Numbered from the stretch's first letter, positions 51,535 through 61,495 are shown. The stretch: DNA of 64,000 nt from Bacteroidales bacterium (GCA_003818205.1 RPRQ01000008.1:35496-99495); one strand, 5' to 3'. Translations and numbers: made by a program. Notes: generated by a model from the letters alone, not told the origin.

Positions 51535-53733
51535 ATGAATCGATATTTACTATACAAGTTTTATTTTTCATTACTCCTCCTTCTTACAATCGGAAGTTGC
51601 TATTCTCAGGTAGTTAATACGATTAATGGTTCAGAAAATTGTTTAAGGGATGATTCGATAGAGGTAGCTCGTTTAATTAACCAGATTGATAGTTTTTACA
51701 ACCATGAAGATTTTCAAACAGCATCGCAATTACTTGCGCAAGCCATACCCTTATGCGAAAAACAAGGCTTTTCAAGCAAACTAGCCGATCTATACAAAAA
51801 GAAAGGCGATATTTATCGCTCTACCGATGATTACATAAAAGCGCTTGAGGCGCTCTCCACCTCCTTGGACTACTACAAAAAAATGGGCGATAGCAATGGG
51901 ATTGCTAGCATTAAAAACCGGATGGGTGCTGTTTACAGGCTTCAGGGGAAGTACCCAGCAGCATTGGAATTCTATTTCGAATCCCTTAAAATCTGCCAAT
52001 CAACTCATAATAAAACAGGCATTTCAGGAGCATTAAATAATATTGGTATTGTTTACCTATACCAAACCGAATACGATAAAGCGCTGGAATACTACTTCAG
52101 CTCGTTGAAACTTGGAGAAGAGATGAATGATGAAGAAAGTATATGTATCTCCAACTTAAACATAGGGCAAGCCTATCAAAAGAAGAAAGAGTATAGCAAA
52201 GCTATCGATTATTTTTTAAAATCATTAGTCATCGCGAAGAAGTTGAAGAACTTGGACGAGATTGGTGTTAACTACAATGAAATTGGGGCAATTTACACCG
52301 AACAGAACAACCTACAACAGGCCCAAACATTTCTAAACCAAGCGCTAAAAGCATTTGTTGAATTAGGCAGCAAATCGCGACAAGCCGAATGCCACCTCTA
52401 CATGGGGAATAACTACTTTAAGGGTAAAGAGTACCAACAAGCTATAAGTCATTATCAAAGGGCGTTAAACCTATCAAAAGGAACTGGTGCAAAGGAGTTG
52501 TATTCAAATGCGCTATTTAAGCTAAGCGAAGTTTACGAATGTATCGGCAATACAGCCCTTGCGCTTAAATATTACAAAATTTACATTGCCACTCGCGACA
52601 GCTTATTCAATGAGGAGAATACAAAACGTTCGGTTCAAGCTGAATTACTTTACCAATTTGAAAGAAAACAGGATTTACTTAAGGTGATTCAAGAAAAAAA
52701 AGACGAAATGTTTTTAGTGAAGGTAAAGAATCAGAAGATGGTTAAAAACTCTTTAATAGCCATTCTAGCGATGCTTATTATACTTATCGCATTCGGCATT
52801 TCGGCCTATAGAGGCAAACAGAAAGCCAACTCAATTCTGACCAATCAGCAAAACGAGATACTAGAGAAGAATGAGGAGCTAATGCAGCAGCAAGAAGAAA
52901 TACTAGCCCAACGCGATGAGATTGAGCAGAAAAACCAAATACTTGAACGCTCAAAGCAAATTATTGCTGCAAAAAACGAAAGAATCATTAGCAGCATCGA
53001 ATACGCTCAAACAATTCAACAAGCAATACTACCTCACGAAGAGCAGCTGAACGATTTATTCAAGGATCAATTTGTAATTTTCCTTCCCAAGGATATCGTT
53101 TCAGGTGATTTCTATTGGGTTAGCGCAGAGCAGAATATCGTTTTTATTGCGGTGATCGATTGTACTGGACATGGAGTCCCCGGATCGTTTATGTCTCTCA
53201 TCGGCAATACAATTCTAAATCAGATTGTAAATGAATGGCACACGCACGATCCTGCTCAAATTCTCGAACTCCTTAACCAGAAGATACGTAAAGCCCTGCA
53301 GCAGGATGAAAACCACGGAAAGTCTCATGCAAGCATGGATGTATGCTTAATAAAGATAAACAGAGCCACCCAAAGAGCTACATTTGCTGGAGCAAACAGG
53401 CCTTTGCTTATGATTCAGGATGGCAAGTTGGAAAAAGTTAATGGCGACAAAAAATCAGTAGGCGGATACCAACGAGAATCGAACAGGTATTACACAAATC
53501 AAGAAATAAACCTGAATAACAGCTCGTGCCTTTATTTAACTACCGATGGTTTTATTGACCAAATGAATTCAGAAAAAAGAAAGTTTGGGCAGAAACAATT
53601 CTCCGAATTATTATTGGAGCATCACACCAAACCCATGAATATTCAGAAAGAGATACTTCTCAACATACTTAACGACTACAAACAGGAGGAGGAGCAAATA
53701 GATGATATCTGCATACTCGGAATAAAAATTTAA
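51535..53733 (+). CDS. TPR sensor with SpoIIE-type PP2C phosphatase domain
   Basis: The 732-residue protein has a signal sequence (1-24), a periplasmic array of about six to eight TPRs (roughly 30-350, for example 'ALEYYFSSLKLGEEMNDEES'), a membrane helix (about 403-422), a coiled coil (about 430-485, 'NEELMQQQEEILAQRDEIEQ') and a cytoplasmic PP2C/SpoIIE domain (about 490-732). Metal-binding motifs are visible: 'PKDIVSGDFYW', 'IDCTGHGVPGSFM' and 'YLTTDGFIDQ', and the ending 'QIDDICILGIKI'. Such enzymes dephosphorylate STAS proteins in partner switching. No STAS or anti-sigma gene is adjacent; one STAS gene is at 2.8 kb. Confidence 0.92.
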   Translation: MNRYLLYKFYFSLLLLLTIGSCYSQVVNTINGSENCLRDDSIEVARLINQIDSFYNHEDFQTASQLLAQAIPLCEKQGFSSKLADLYKKKGDIYRSTDDYIKALEALSTSLDYYKKMGDSNGIASIKNRMGAVYRLQGKYPAALEFYFESLKICQSTHNKTGISGALNNIGIVYLYQTEYDKALEYYFSSLKLGEEMNDEESICISNLNIGQAYQKKKEYSKAIDYFLKSLVIAKKLKNLDEIGVNYNEIGAIYTEQNNLQQAQTFLNQALKAFVELGSKSRQAECHLYMGNNYFKGKEYQQAISHYQRALNLSKGTGAKELYSNALFKLSEVYECIGNTALALKYYKIYIATRDSLFNEENTKRSVQAELLYQFERKQDLLKVIQEKKDEMFLVKVKNQKMVKNSLIAILAMLIILIAFGISAYRGKQKANSILTNQQNEILEKNEELMQQQEEILAQRDEIEQKNQILERSKQIIAAKNERIISSIEYAQTIQQAILPHEEQLNDLFKDQFVIFLPKDIVSGDFYWVSAEQNIVFIAVIDCTGHGVPGSFMSLIGNTILNQIVNEWHTHDPAQILELLNQKIRKALQQDENHGKSHASMDVCLIKINRATQRATFAGANRPLLMIQDGKLEKVNGDKKSVGGYQRESNRYYTNQEINLNNSSCLYLTTDGFIDQMNSEKRKFGQKQFSELLLEHHTKPMNIQKEILLNILNDYKQEEEQIDDICILGIKI

Positions 53734-53761
53734 CTTTCACTTTAGCTCGAATTCATTCAAG

Positions 53762-54379
53762 ATGAATAACAACACCCGCTTTAAGGACTCTAAACTCGAA
53801 AAGATTTGTAAATCCATTAAACTCCCAACCCTTGCAAAAACAGAGGATATTTATTTAGATATGCTTGAGATAATAATCTCACAGCAGCTATCGGGAAAAG
53901 TTGCCAAGGTGATCTACAACCGTTTCCTTGAACTTTTTGAGAATAAGTACCCTGCCCCAAAAACTCTTTTATATACAGACGATAACGTTTTAAGAAGTGT
54001 TGGCCTATCGCAGGGTAAATCCAGCTACGTTAAAAACCTTGCTGGGTTTGCTTTGTCAAACGATTTAGGAGTCAGCCGTATAGAATCGCTTAACGATGAA
54101 GAGATAGTTACGCTACTCACCCAAGTGAAAGGAATCGGGAGATGGTCGGTTGAAATGTTATTAATCTTTTCGCTTCAAAGACCCAATGTATTCCCATACG
54201 ATGATTTGGTGATAAGGAAAAGTATGATTGATATTTACAAATTTAAAACGGAGGGTAAAGCGCTAATTGCAGAAATGATGTCAATTGCAGAAAAATGGGA
54301 ACCCAATAGAACGCTAGCATCACGATACCTTTGGGCATACCATGGGACGAAAAAAGACATAAATAAAAAGAACTGCTAA
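53762..54379 (+). CDS. DNA-3-methyladenine glycosylase, AlkA/HhH-GPD type
   Basis: HhH-GPD glycosylases excise alkylated bases in base excision repair. The 205-residue protein has the helix-hairpin-helix 'LLTQVKGIGRWSVEMLLIFS' (118-137) and the catalytic aspartate D148 (or D147) in 'VFPYDDLVIRK'. The N-terminal part 'LEIIISQQLSGKVAKVIYNR' (35-54) is also typical. It lacks the N-terminal TBP-like domain of E. coli AlkA and the iron-sulfur cysteines of Nth/MutY. It is 28 bp downstream of the TPR-SpoIIE gene and may share its transcript. Confidence 0.92.
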   Translation: MNNNTRFKDSKLEKICKSIKLPTLAKTEDIYLDMLEIIISQQLSGKVAKVIYNRFLELFENKYPAPKTLLYTDDNVLRSVGLSQGKSSYVKNLAGFALSNDLGVSRIESLNDEEIVTLLTQVKGIGRWSVEMLLIFSLQRPNVFPYDDLVIRKSMIDIYKFKTEGKALIAEMMSIAEKWEPNRTLASRYLWAYHGTKKDINKKNC

Positions 54380-54431
54380 TGTGTTGTATTCCTGTTCCCT
54401 GAAAAAACCCTTATTTAAATGCAACCCTTAA

Positions 54432-54704
54432 TCAGAAAATCTTAAAACATTCATAGCCCTTCACCTCTATCGGTGTTGCTTCGCATTTGCTCACTTTCGA
54501 CTGAGGTGATCCCTTCTTACAATGCTCAATAAAAACCTCCATGGTATGGCTATCGCACTCAGCCTCAACAGATATCGACCCATCAGGCATATTCTTTACA
54601 AACCCCTTTACCCCAAGTTCACTAGCAAGACGATACACATAATACCTAAACCCAACCTGCTGAACCCTGCCTTGTAGATGAATTGACTTCCCTTGAATGC
54701 TCAT
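54432..54704 (-). CDS. acyP: Acylphosphatase
   Basis: Acylphosphatase hydrolyses carboxyl-phosphate bonds such as acetyl-phosphate. The start at 54704 (MSIQGKSIHLQGRVQQVGFR...) gives 90 residues, the family length; an upstream ATG at 54809 adds a hydrophobic segment of low-complexity sequence and is rejected. The signature 'LQGRVQQVGFRYYV' (9-22) holds the catalytic arginine, and 'GFVKNMPDGSISVEAECD' (33-50) the catalytic asparagine. It is cytoplasmic and stands between the glycosylase and RRM genes. Confidence 0.92.
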   Translation of the reverse strand: MSIQGKSIHLQGRVQQVGFRYYVYRLASELGVKGFVKNMPDGSISVEAECDSHTMEVFIEHCKKGSPQSKVSKCEATPIEVKGYECFKIF

Positions 54705-54855
54705 AACAGCATAGATTAATAAAAAAATAAAAATAAAAAAAAATGACACCAATAAAATACCATAATGCTGGTTGTAACATACCACACTAAAAACAGGGTA
54801 CAAAAACAAGAAAAGATGTTACCTGTAAGTAATCATAAATTGAGATAGAACAAAT

Positions 54856-55122
54856 CTATATCTGAGGTTCAGCCGCAGTATTTTTTCGGTGAGCGTTGTT
54901 CACCTTAATGTTTCGACCATTAACCTGAGTGTCGTTTAGGGCACGAATAGCATTCTCAGCCTCCTCATCACGTTCCATCTCAACGAATCCATAGCCCTTA
55001 GACTTACCTGTTTGTTTATCAACAATGATTTTAACATTAGTTACATTACCATAAGCTATAAAAAGTTCTTTTAAATCCTCAATAGTCATGGTATAGGCAA
55101 TGTTTCCAACATAAATTGTCAT
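54856..55122 (-). CDS. RRM-domain RNA-binding protein
   Basis: The 88-residue protein is a single RNA recognition motif. RNP2 is 'IYVGNIAY' (3-10) and RNP1 is 'KGYGFVEM' (47-54), with the aromatic residues for base stacking present. The tail 'NNAHRKNTAAEPQI' is short, without a Gly-rich extension. Such single-RRM proteins are abundant in Bacteroidota and are proposed to bind many mRNAs. It has its own promoter region, separated from the arcC-argF unit by that unit's terminator. Confidence 0.93.
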   Translation of the reverse strand: MTIYVGNIAYTMTIEDLKELFIAYGNVTNVKIIVDKQTGKSKGYGFVEMERDEEAENAIRALNDTQVNGRNIKVNNAHRKNTAAEPQI

Positions 55123-55178
55123 AGTAAAAGAGATTAAAATTACATTTAATTAAAATTACGGCGATTTTTAGTAACCAC

Positions 55179-55209
55179 AAAAAAAAAGACAGCTTTTCGC
55201 TGTCTTTTT
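55179..55209 (-). terminator. Terminator of the arcC-OTC operon
   Basis: A stem AAAAAGACAGC / GCTGTCTTTTT with a 5-base loop (about 55184-55209) lies 20 bp after the OTC stop and is followed on the minus strand by a T run. Confidence 0.85.
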
Positions 55210-55227
55210 AATCTATTTATTATAAAA

Positions 55228-56229
55228 TTATTGTCCCAATGTTGCCACCATCACCGCTTTAATAGTGTGCATGCGGTTTTCAGCCTCATCGAAAACTATA
55301 GAAGCATTCGATTCGAAAACCTCTTCGGTAACCTCCATCGCCTCAAGGCCAAACTTTTTGAACATCTCCTCGCCAACAACCGTTTCGCGGTTATGGAATG
55401 CTGGAAGGCAATGCATGAACTTACAGTTTGGATTACCTGTTAAATCCATCGCTTTCTTGTTAACCTGATACGGCCTTAACAGCTTTGTTCTCTCCTCCCA
55501 AACTGAATCGGGTTCGCCCATCGACACCCATACATCAGTATATAGAAAATCACAACCTTTAACCCCCTCCTCAACGCTTTCGGTTAGGGTGATTCTCGCA
55601 CCCGTTTCCTTGGCAATCTCACGGCATTTCGCCACCAGCTCTTCGGATGGCCAACAAGCCTTTGGAGCAGCGGCTCTAAAATCCATACCCATTTTAACAG
55701 CACCTACCATTAACGAGTTACCCATGTTGTTACGAGCATCGCCAAGGTAGCAGAAAGCAACCTTATTCAGCGGTTTATCGGTGTGCTCGCGCATGGTTAG
55801 GAAATCAGCAAGTATTTGGGTTGGATGAAACTCGGTTGTTAAGCCATTCCATACAGGAACCCCTGCGTACTTCCCTAGCGTTTCAACAATATCCTGCGAA
55901 TATCCACGGTACTCGATACCATCGTACATACGACCAAGAACACGTGCAGTATCCTTCATCGACTCCTTCTTACCCATCTGTGAACCAGCTGGGCCAAGGT
56001 AGGTAACGTGTGCACCCTGATCGAGCGCAGCAACCTCAAAAGCGCAACGGGTACGGGTTGAATCCTTCTCGAAGAGAAGGACGATATTCTTACCCTTTAA
56101 CTTCTGCTGCTCAGTCCCAGCGTACTTTGCAGCCTTTAGTTCAGCCGATAAATCAAGCATGAACTGTATTTCTTTTGGAGTAAAATCCAAAAGTTTTAAG
56201 AAATTACGATTCCTTAAATTGAAAGCCAT
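55228..56229 (-). CDS. argF: Ornithine carbamoyltransferase
   Basis: OTC interconverts ornithine plus carbamoyl phosphate and citrulline plus phosphate. The 333-residue protein has the carbamoyl-phosphate loop '[13 protein letters not shown]' (STRTR 57-61), '[10 protein letters not shown]', '[14 protein letters not shown]' (HPTQ) and '[11 protein letters not shown]' (ornithine/catalytic Cys, about 270-280). 'HCLPAFHN' and absence of the N-acetyl-ornithine features mark it as true OTC. It is 23 bp downstream of carbamate kinase, so the pair is most likely the catabolic form (ArcB), making ATP from citrulline. No arginine deiminase gene is in the window. Confidence 0.94.
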   Translation of the reverse strand: MAFNLRNRNFLKLLDFTPKEIQFMLDLSAELKAAKYAGTEQQKLKGKNIVLLFEKDSTRTRCAFEVAALDQGAHVTYLGPAGSQMGKKESMKDTARVLGRMYDGIEYRGYSQDIVETLGKYAGVPVWNGLTTEFHPTQILADFLTMREHTDKPLNKVAFCYLGDARNNMGNSLMVGAVKMGMDFRAAAPKACWPSEELVAKCREIAKETGARITLTESVEEGVKGCDFLYTDVWVSMGEPDSVWEERTKLLRPYQVNKKAMDLTGNPNCKFMHCLPAFHNRETVVGEEMFKKFGLEAMEVTEEVFESNASIVFDEAENRMHTIKAVMVATLGQ

Positions 56230-56252
56230 AGCAATTATTTTTAGTGGTTATT

Positions 56253-57212
56253 TTAATCTTCGTACTCTAATGTAATTTTCGTTCCATAGCTCATGTCCTC
56301 AAGCTTTGTTGCCTCGGTAATAACGCTCATCCTACCGCCATTCTCAACAAATTGTAAGCAAGCACGAATTTTAGGAGCCATATTCCCTTCCCCGAACATG
56401 CCCTCTTTCAGGTATTTATCGGTATCGGCCTTGTTGAGGAACTCCAACTTCTTCTCACCCGGTTTCTTATAGTTGATATAAACATAGGAAACATCGGTTA
56501 AAATATAGAATTCATCCGCATTAATTCGGTTAGCAAGCAATGATGATGCAGAATCCTTATCGATAACCGCCTCCGATGGACGAATATCGCCAACCTCATC
56601 GATGTAAACAGGTACACCACCACCACCCGATGCAATAACGATAATACCCTGACGCACCAGCTGATTAATAACCTTTTCGTTAAGTATTCCTATTGGTTTT
56701 GGCGATGGAACAACCCTACGCCATCCGCTACCAGTGTCTTTTATCTCTTCCTTAAACATCCAACCTTTCGATGCAGTAAGCGCATCAGCCTGAACCTTAG
56801 TATAGATTTTACCAACTCGTTTGGTAGGGTTCTGAAATGCAGCATCATCTTTATCTACAATAACGGGGGTTACCAAGCAGCACACCTCCTTGTTGATGCC
56901 ATGCTTACGAAGTACATTGCGAAGCATACGCTCAATCATATAACCAATACCACCCTGCGAATCGGCAACGCAAATATCCAACGGCATTTGAGGGATACCA
57001 TACAACTCTTCACCTGCATCATTACGCATAAGAATGTTTCCTACCTGAGGGCCATTGCCATGGCTAATCACCAAATCGTATCCCTCCTTAATGAGATAGA
57101 CTAAATTCTCAAGAGTATCGGTTGTGTTCTGTTCTTGTTCCTCGATAGTCCCAACCTGATTTCCACGTAGCAGGGCATTACCTCCCAACGCTACAACCGC
57201 TAATTTATTCAT
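56253..57212 (-). CDS. arcC: Carbamate kinase
   Basis: Carbamate kinase converts carbamoyl phosphate and ADP to ATP, carbamate then giving ammonia and CO2. The start at 57212 (MNKLAVVALGGNALL...) is preferred over one 13 codons upstream. The 319-residue protein is full length, with the amino-acid-kinase motifs 'VALGGNALLRG' (6-16), 'ISHGNGPQVGNILMR' (near 50-64), 'VIASGGGGVPVY' (about 206-217) and 'DKDSASSLLANRI'. It is the first gene of the operon with OTC and has a promoter-like TTG-N17-TAGCTTTG upstream. Confidence 0.94.
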   Translation of the reverse strand: MNKLAVVALGGNALLRGNQVGTIEEQEQNTTDTLENLVYLIKEGYDLVISHGNGPQVGNILMRNDAGEELYGIPQMPLDICVADSQGGIGYMIERMLRNVLRKHGINKEVCCLVTPVIVDKDDAAFQNPTKRVGKIYTKVQADALTASKGWMFKEEIKDTGSGWRRVVPSPKPIGILNEKVINQLVRQGIIVIASGGGGVPVYIDEVGDIRPSEAVIDKDSASSLLANRINADEFYILTDVSYVYINYKKPGEKKLEFLNKADTDKYLKEGMFGEGNMAPKIRACLQFVENGGRMSVITEATKLEDMSYGTKITLEYED

Positions 57213-57248
57213 TGTCAAATTATTATTTATATCAAAATCTAAGAACTG

Positions 57249-57276
57249 CAAAGCTATAAATTTTTTTATTTTCCAA
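57249..57276 (-). promoter_or_regulatory. Probable promoter of the arcC-OTC operon
   Basis: On the minus strand the sequence reads TTG, 17 bp, then TAGCTTTG (57256-57249), matching the Bacteroidota -33/-7 consensus and the arrangement upstream of gcvT. It lies about 37 bp upstream of the arcC start. Confidence 0.5.
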
Positions 57277-57521
57277 TATCTTTCCTACCCATCTTCTGCT
57301 ATTTAACATACCTTTTTAAATATGTTAAGAAACATGTTTTTAGAAATAAGTATAATAAACACAGGCAATACAGCCTTATTGTTTTTATAATTGAATTACA
57401 ATCTACTTTACCCAAAATAAGTTTGACAATATTCAGGTTATCGTTGATGATTTTCAACAACAAAACCTATTCGATTAAAAACAAATCCGTACTTTTAGCA
57501 GTTCAAAATAGACTATTAATA
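57277..57521. other. Intergenic region between divergent arcC and lipoprotein genes
   Basis: AT-rich DNA that must hold the promoter of the plus-strand lipoprotein gene. I see no defensible box, repeat or RNA structure. An open frame continues upstream of the lipoprotein start to 57423 but is not protein-like. Confidence 0.35.
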
Positions 57522-58214
57522 ATGAAGCAACATACACGTTTCTATCTCCTTGCGTTAGCAATTCTTGTTTTAGCAAGTTGTAATGAAAAATCCTCAAAAA
57601 ATACTTCTCGCACAGGCACTATTGAGTACTCCATACAATTTAAAGAGAACAATGAATCAAAAGTAAACACGAGTATGCTGCCCAATAGAATTACGATTAA
57701 ATTCCGGAACAATAGCACTTCAAATAAAATCGAAGGGCTTTCGGGTAGCGTTAATCTAACCTTCATCAATAATGTTGAAGAAAAAAGCAGCATCGTACTG
57801 GTAAATCTATGGAGCAAGAAGCTCTATTTCAAAGACTCGTCGCTTAATAAAAATTTACCAAACCCCTACGCAGGAATGTCAGATATTTCAATAGAGAAAA
57901 CCGATGAAATAGTTCGTTTCAATGGGTTTAACTGCAAAAAAGCAATTGCCCACTACAAGGATTCATCCGACTATTCTTTTGACATACTCTACACCAACGA
58001 AATTTGCATTGCTAACCCAAATGCAAACACCCCCTTCGAATCGATTGACGGGGTTATGCTGAAGTTCAATATCAAACTCAAAAAATACTTGATGAGCATT
58101 ACATCAACCTCTGTCAAATTTGAAGAGGTATCAGTGGATGAATTCACTGTACCTTCAGGCTACGAGAAAGTATCGAAAAGAACCATTGAAGATCTCGTGT
58201 TCTTAATGCAATAG
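57522..58214 (+). CDS. Lipoprotein of unknown function
   Basis: The start at 57522 (MKQHTRFYLLALAILVLASC) is chosen because it places a signal peptide with a lipobox (LASC, Cys20) at the N-terminus; an earlier ATG at 57423 adds 33 non-signal residues. The 230-residue protein is beta-rich after the lipidation site ('GTIEYSIQFKENNESKVN', then 'MKFNIKL...' like strands) and has the pattern of DUF4412-like exported proteins ('FNGFNCKKAIAHYKDS'). It is upstream of ftsK by 99 bp. Function is unknown. Confidence 0.75.
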   Translation: MKQHTRFYLLALAILVLASCNEKSSKNTSRTGTIEYSIQFKENNESKVNTSMLPNRITIKFRNNSTSNKIEGLSGSVNLTFINNVEEKSSIVLVNLWSKKLYFKDSSLNKNLPNPYAGMSDISIEKTDEIVRFNGFNCKKAIAHYKDSSDYSFDILYTNEICIANPNANTPFESIDGVMLKFNIKLKKYLMSITSTSVKFEEVSVDEFTVPSGYEKVSKRTIEDLVFLMQ

Positions 58215-58313
58215 TAAACTCTTTACGCTATTCCTGTTACAAAATCAGAATAATTCCATTACTTTGCATTCGGATTCAAAATCCGATTCATATTACCTGC
58301 ATAACGAATTACA

Positions 58314-60836
58314 ATGGCTAAACAAGAAGAAAAAACTAACGATAAAAAGGCTGAGCCAGAGATTCAAGAGAAATCATTCTTCAAAGATGAACGCGTAAGG
58401 TTCACAGCGGGTGTATTCACAGTTTTTTTTGCTATTTATTTATCCATTGCTTTTACATCGTACCTCTTCACTTGGCAGGTTGACCAAAGTTTTGAGTGGC
58501 AGAATATTTTTTCAGGCTCCGATACTCGGGTTGAGAATTGGACCGGAAAAATAGGTGCATCATTCGCCGCTCAATTCATGAATCGTTGGTTTGGTGTTTC
58601 ATCGTTTAGCGTACCCTTTATAATCGGCTTATTAGGTTTACGCTTACTAAAAACTAGACCTCTCCCATTCAGAAGGACCACCTTCAAGCTAATAATTGGC
58701 ACAATTCTTATATCTCTAGTCCTTGGATTTTGTTTCCAAACCACAGGGGGGTTTTTAGGAAGCGGCCTCGGCGGTGCTCATGGATTGTTTATATCCAGTT
58801 GGATTTCGGCCCTTGCGGGGAAAGTTGGCACTGCATTCTTTCTTTTACTATGCTGTATTGCTTATACAATTTACATTAAGCCCAATTCGTTACACTGGTT
58901 CAATCGAATAGTAGGTGAAATAATTCTCCTTTTCAAATCGAAGAAAATTGAACCGTCAAAGGCACAATCAGATGTTAATGCAGTAAAGAAAACAACGATT
59001 ATCAATAGTAACGGCGAAACCATTGAAAGTGTAACCGAAATTAACGACGATGGTTCAACAGAACCAGAGATGACAACAACCCATCAGGTTATTGAGGATA
59101 AGCTCATCGATGAATCGGACGATGTTATAGTTGAAGAGGAAGAAATTGACGAGCAGGATACCGATTTGGTCGAAGTAGTGCTTAACACCAATGCAAATGA
59201 GGGCTCAAGCGCTATTCATCAGATACAGGCTGTTATAGCACCCGATAGGGAGGGTGATGTGGAGCTAACCATTGAATCAATCCAAGAGGCAGAGGCAAAC
59301 GGGGCAGAAATAGACAAACAGGAGCTCTACGATCCAACCCTTGAGCTATCGAGCTACCAAAGACCACCCATTGAAATTCTTGAGGAGTACAAGAACCAAA
59401 CATCTCCCGTTTCAAACGAGGAATTGATAGCCAATAAGAACAAGATAGTTGAAACCCTTGCCAATTATAAAATTCAAATCGATAAAATTAAGGCAACCAT
59501 TGGTCCTACCGTTACGCTCTACGAAATCGTTCCAGCGCCAGGCGTTAGGATTAGCAAAATTAAAAATCTTGAAGATGATATAGCCCTTAGCCTTGCAGCG
59601 TTAGGGATTCGGATTATTGCACCAATCCCTGGTCGAGGGACAATTGGGATTGAAGTACCTAATCAAAAACCAGAGGTAGTTTCGATGTACTCAATCATTA
59701 AATCGGCTAAATTTCAGGAAAGTAAGCACGAACTGCTGATTGCCCTTGGTAAAAACATATCGAACGAAACTTTCGTACTCGATCTCACAAAGCTCCCCCA
59801 TCTTCTTGTTGCAGGGGCAACAGGACAGGGGAAATCGGTGGGTTTGAACGCCATAATTACCTCCCTACTTTACAAAAAGCATCCATCGCAGCTGAAGTTT
59901 GTGCTCATCGACCCCAAGAAGGTTGAATTAACTCTATACAGCAGACTTGAACGCCATTTCCTAGCAAAACTCCCCGATTCGGAGGAGGCAATTATTACCG
60001 ATACGCAAAAGGTTATCTATACGCTGAACTCCTTGTGTATCGAAATGGATCAGCGATATGAACTACTGAAACTAGCACAAGTAAGAAATATCAAGGAGTA
60101 CAACGATAAGTTTACGGCTCGAAGGCTGAACCCCAATAAGGGGCACAAGTATTTACCCTATATCGTTGTCGTAATAGATGAGTTCGCCGATCTTATTATG
60201 ACTGCTGGCAGAGAGGTTGAAACCCCTCTTGCCCGATTGGCGCAGCTTGCCCGTGCAATCGGCATTCACCTGATCATAGCCACCCAGCGTCCATCAATAA
60301 ATATAATAACTGGGGTAATCAAGGCGAACTTCCCTGCAAGAATAGCTTTCCGCGTATCATCGATGATCGATTCACGAACCATCCTCGATCACCCAGGCGC
60401 CAATCAGCTAATTGGTCGTGGCGATATGCTTGTTTCAACTGGGAGCGATATGGTAAGGGTTCAATGCGCCTTCGTTGACGTACCAGAAATTGAACGATTA
60501 ACCGATTTCATAAGTAATCAGCGTGGTTACGCCACCGCCTTTATGCTACCCGAGTACTCACCCGAATCGGGCGATGAACCTTTCGAGGTTGATCTGCGTA
60601 AACGAGACGATCTTTTCGATGAAGCGGCAAAACTAGTAGTGCAATACCAACAGGGATCAACATCGCTTATACAGCGCAAGTTTTCCATAGGGTATAACCG
60701 TGCTGGCAGAATAATAGATCAGCTTGAAGCAGCGGGTGTAGTTGGCCCATTTGAAGGAAGTAAGGCACGAAACGTTCTTATCACCGACGAAGGATCACTT
60801 GACCAGATTATTAATAGTTTAAAAAATCAACAGTAA
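58314..60836 (+). CDS. ftsK: DNA translocase FtsK/SpoIIIE
   Basis: FtsK pumps DNA at the division septum and activates XerCD at dif. The 840-residue protein has an N-terminal domain with four helices (about 27-200), an acidic linker (about 215-340, rich in E/D), then the alpha/beta motor. Walker A 'GATGQGKSVGLN' is near 500-511 and Walker B 'VVVIDEFADLIM' near 617-628. The gamma DNA-reading domain is at the end ('LIQRKFSIGYNRAGRIIDQL', about 781-800, and 'FEGSKARNVLI'). It is 11 bp upstream of the LolA-like gene, so the two are co-transcribed. Confidence 0.96.
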   Translation: MAKQEEKTNDKKAEPEIQEKSFFKDERVRFTAGVFTVFFAIYLSIAFTSYLFTWQVDQSFEWQNIFSGSDTRVENWTGKIGASFAAQFMNRWFGVSSFSVPFIIGLLGLRLLKTRPLPFRRTTFKLIIGTILISLVLGFCFQTTGGFLGSGLGGAHGLFISSWISALAGKVGTAFFLLLCCIAYTIYIKPNSLHWFNRIVGEIILLFKSKKIEPSKAQSDVNAVKKTTIINSNGETIESVTEINDDGSTEPEMTTTHQVIEDKLIDESDDVIVEEEEIDEQDTDLVEVVLNTNANEGSSAIHQIQAVIAPDREGDVELTIESIQEAEANGAEIDKQELYDPTLELSSYQRPPIEILEEYKNQTSPVSNEELIANKNKIVETLANYKIQIDKIKATIGPTVTLYEIVPAPGVRISKIKNLEDDIALSLAALGIRIIAPIPGRGTIGIEVPNQKPEVVSMYSIIKSAKFQESKHELLIALGKNISNETFVLDLTKLPHLLVAGATGQGKSVGLNAIITSLLYKKHPSQLKFVLIDPKKVELTLYSRLERHFLAKLPDSEEAIITDTQKVIYTLNSLCIEMDQRYELLKLAQVRNIKEYNDKFTARRLNPNKGHKYLPYIVVVIDEFADLIMTAGREVETPLARLAQLARAIGIHLIIATQRPSINIITGVIKANFPARIAFRVSSMIDSRTILDHPGANQLIGRGDMLVSTGSDMVRVQCAFVDVPEIERLTDFISNQRGYATAFMLPEYSPESGDEPFEVDLRKRDDLFDEAAKLVVQYQQGSTSLIQRKFSIGYNRAGRIIDQLEAAGVVGPFEGSKARNVLITDEGSLDQIINSLKNQQ

Positions 60837-60847
60837 TATTATAAACG

Positions 60848-61495
60848 ATGAAGAAGTTAGGATTATTTCTAGTGAGTTTTTGCTTTTCGTTGGCAATCTT
60901 TTCGCAAAGCGCTCCACTAGGTAAGGATGTGGTGAATAGTTTTAGCGTTAAAATGCAAAACCTCACCTCGCTTTCGGCCAAGTTCACATTTACGCTTGAA
61001 AACTTAAAAGAAAAAATAACTGATACGCACGAAGGCGATATCGTTGTAAAGGGTAAGAAGTACAATTTAGAATTGATGGGCATGGAAGCCTATTTCGATG
61101 GCAAAACTAAATGGCAATACGTCAAAGAAGCGAATGAGGTAACCATTTCAGAACCAACTTCATTAGATGGTGGTTTTATGGAGGATCCCACTAAACTATT
61201 CAAGGATTATGAAAAGAACTTCAAATCGAAGTTCATCGGTGAAAAGGTTGAAAAGGGACGATTTATATATGAACTCGAACTTTACCCAATCGATTTAAAA
61301 ACACCTTACTCCAAGCTCAACCTTAAATTCGATAAAAAAACCCTTGAGCCTGTCCAGATTAAGTATCAAGGTAAGGATGGTAATAACTACATCATTAAGG
61401 TAAAAGTATTCCGCTCGAACGTTCCGGTAAGGGATGAACGGTTTACCTTTGAACCAAAGAAGCATAAGGGGATTGAGATTGTGGATATGAGATAA
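60848..61495 (+). CDS. LolA-like outer-membrane lipoprotein carrier
   Basis: LolA ferries lipoproteins through the periplasm from LolCDE to the outer membrane. The 215-residue protein has a signal peptide (1-20, ending LAIFSQ) and the LolA beta-sheet pattern: 'VNSFSVKMQNLTSLSAKFTF' (32-51), 'GDIVVKGKKYNLELMGMEAY' (60s-80s) and 'KWQYVKEANEVTIS'. It is 11 bp after ftsK; ftsK-lolA order is known in other Bacteroidota and even in gamma-proteobacteria. A strong bidirectional terminator follows. Confidence 0.88.
   Translation: MKKLGLFLVSFCFSLAIFSQSAPLGKDVVNSFSVKMQNLTSLSAKFTFTLENLKEKITDTHEGDIVVKGKKYNLELMGMEAYFDGKTKWQYVKEANEVTISEPTSLDGGFMEDPTKLFKDYEKNFKSKFIGEKVEKGRFIYELELYPIDLKTPYSKLNLKFDKKTLEPVQIKYQGKDGNNYIIKVKVFRSNVPVRDERFTFEPKKHKGIEIVDMR

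Noticed and set aside
54705..54809. N-terminal extension of acylphosphatase by 35 residues
   Set aside because: The added segment is a low-complexity hydrophobic stretch encoded by A/T runs, and acylphosphatases are about 90 residues.
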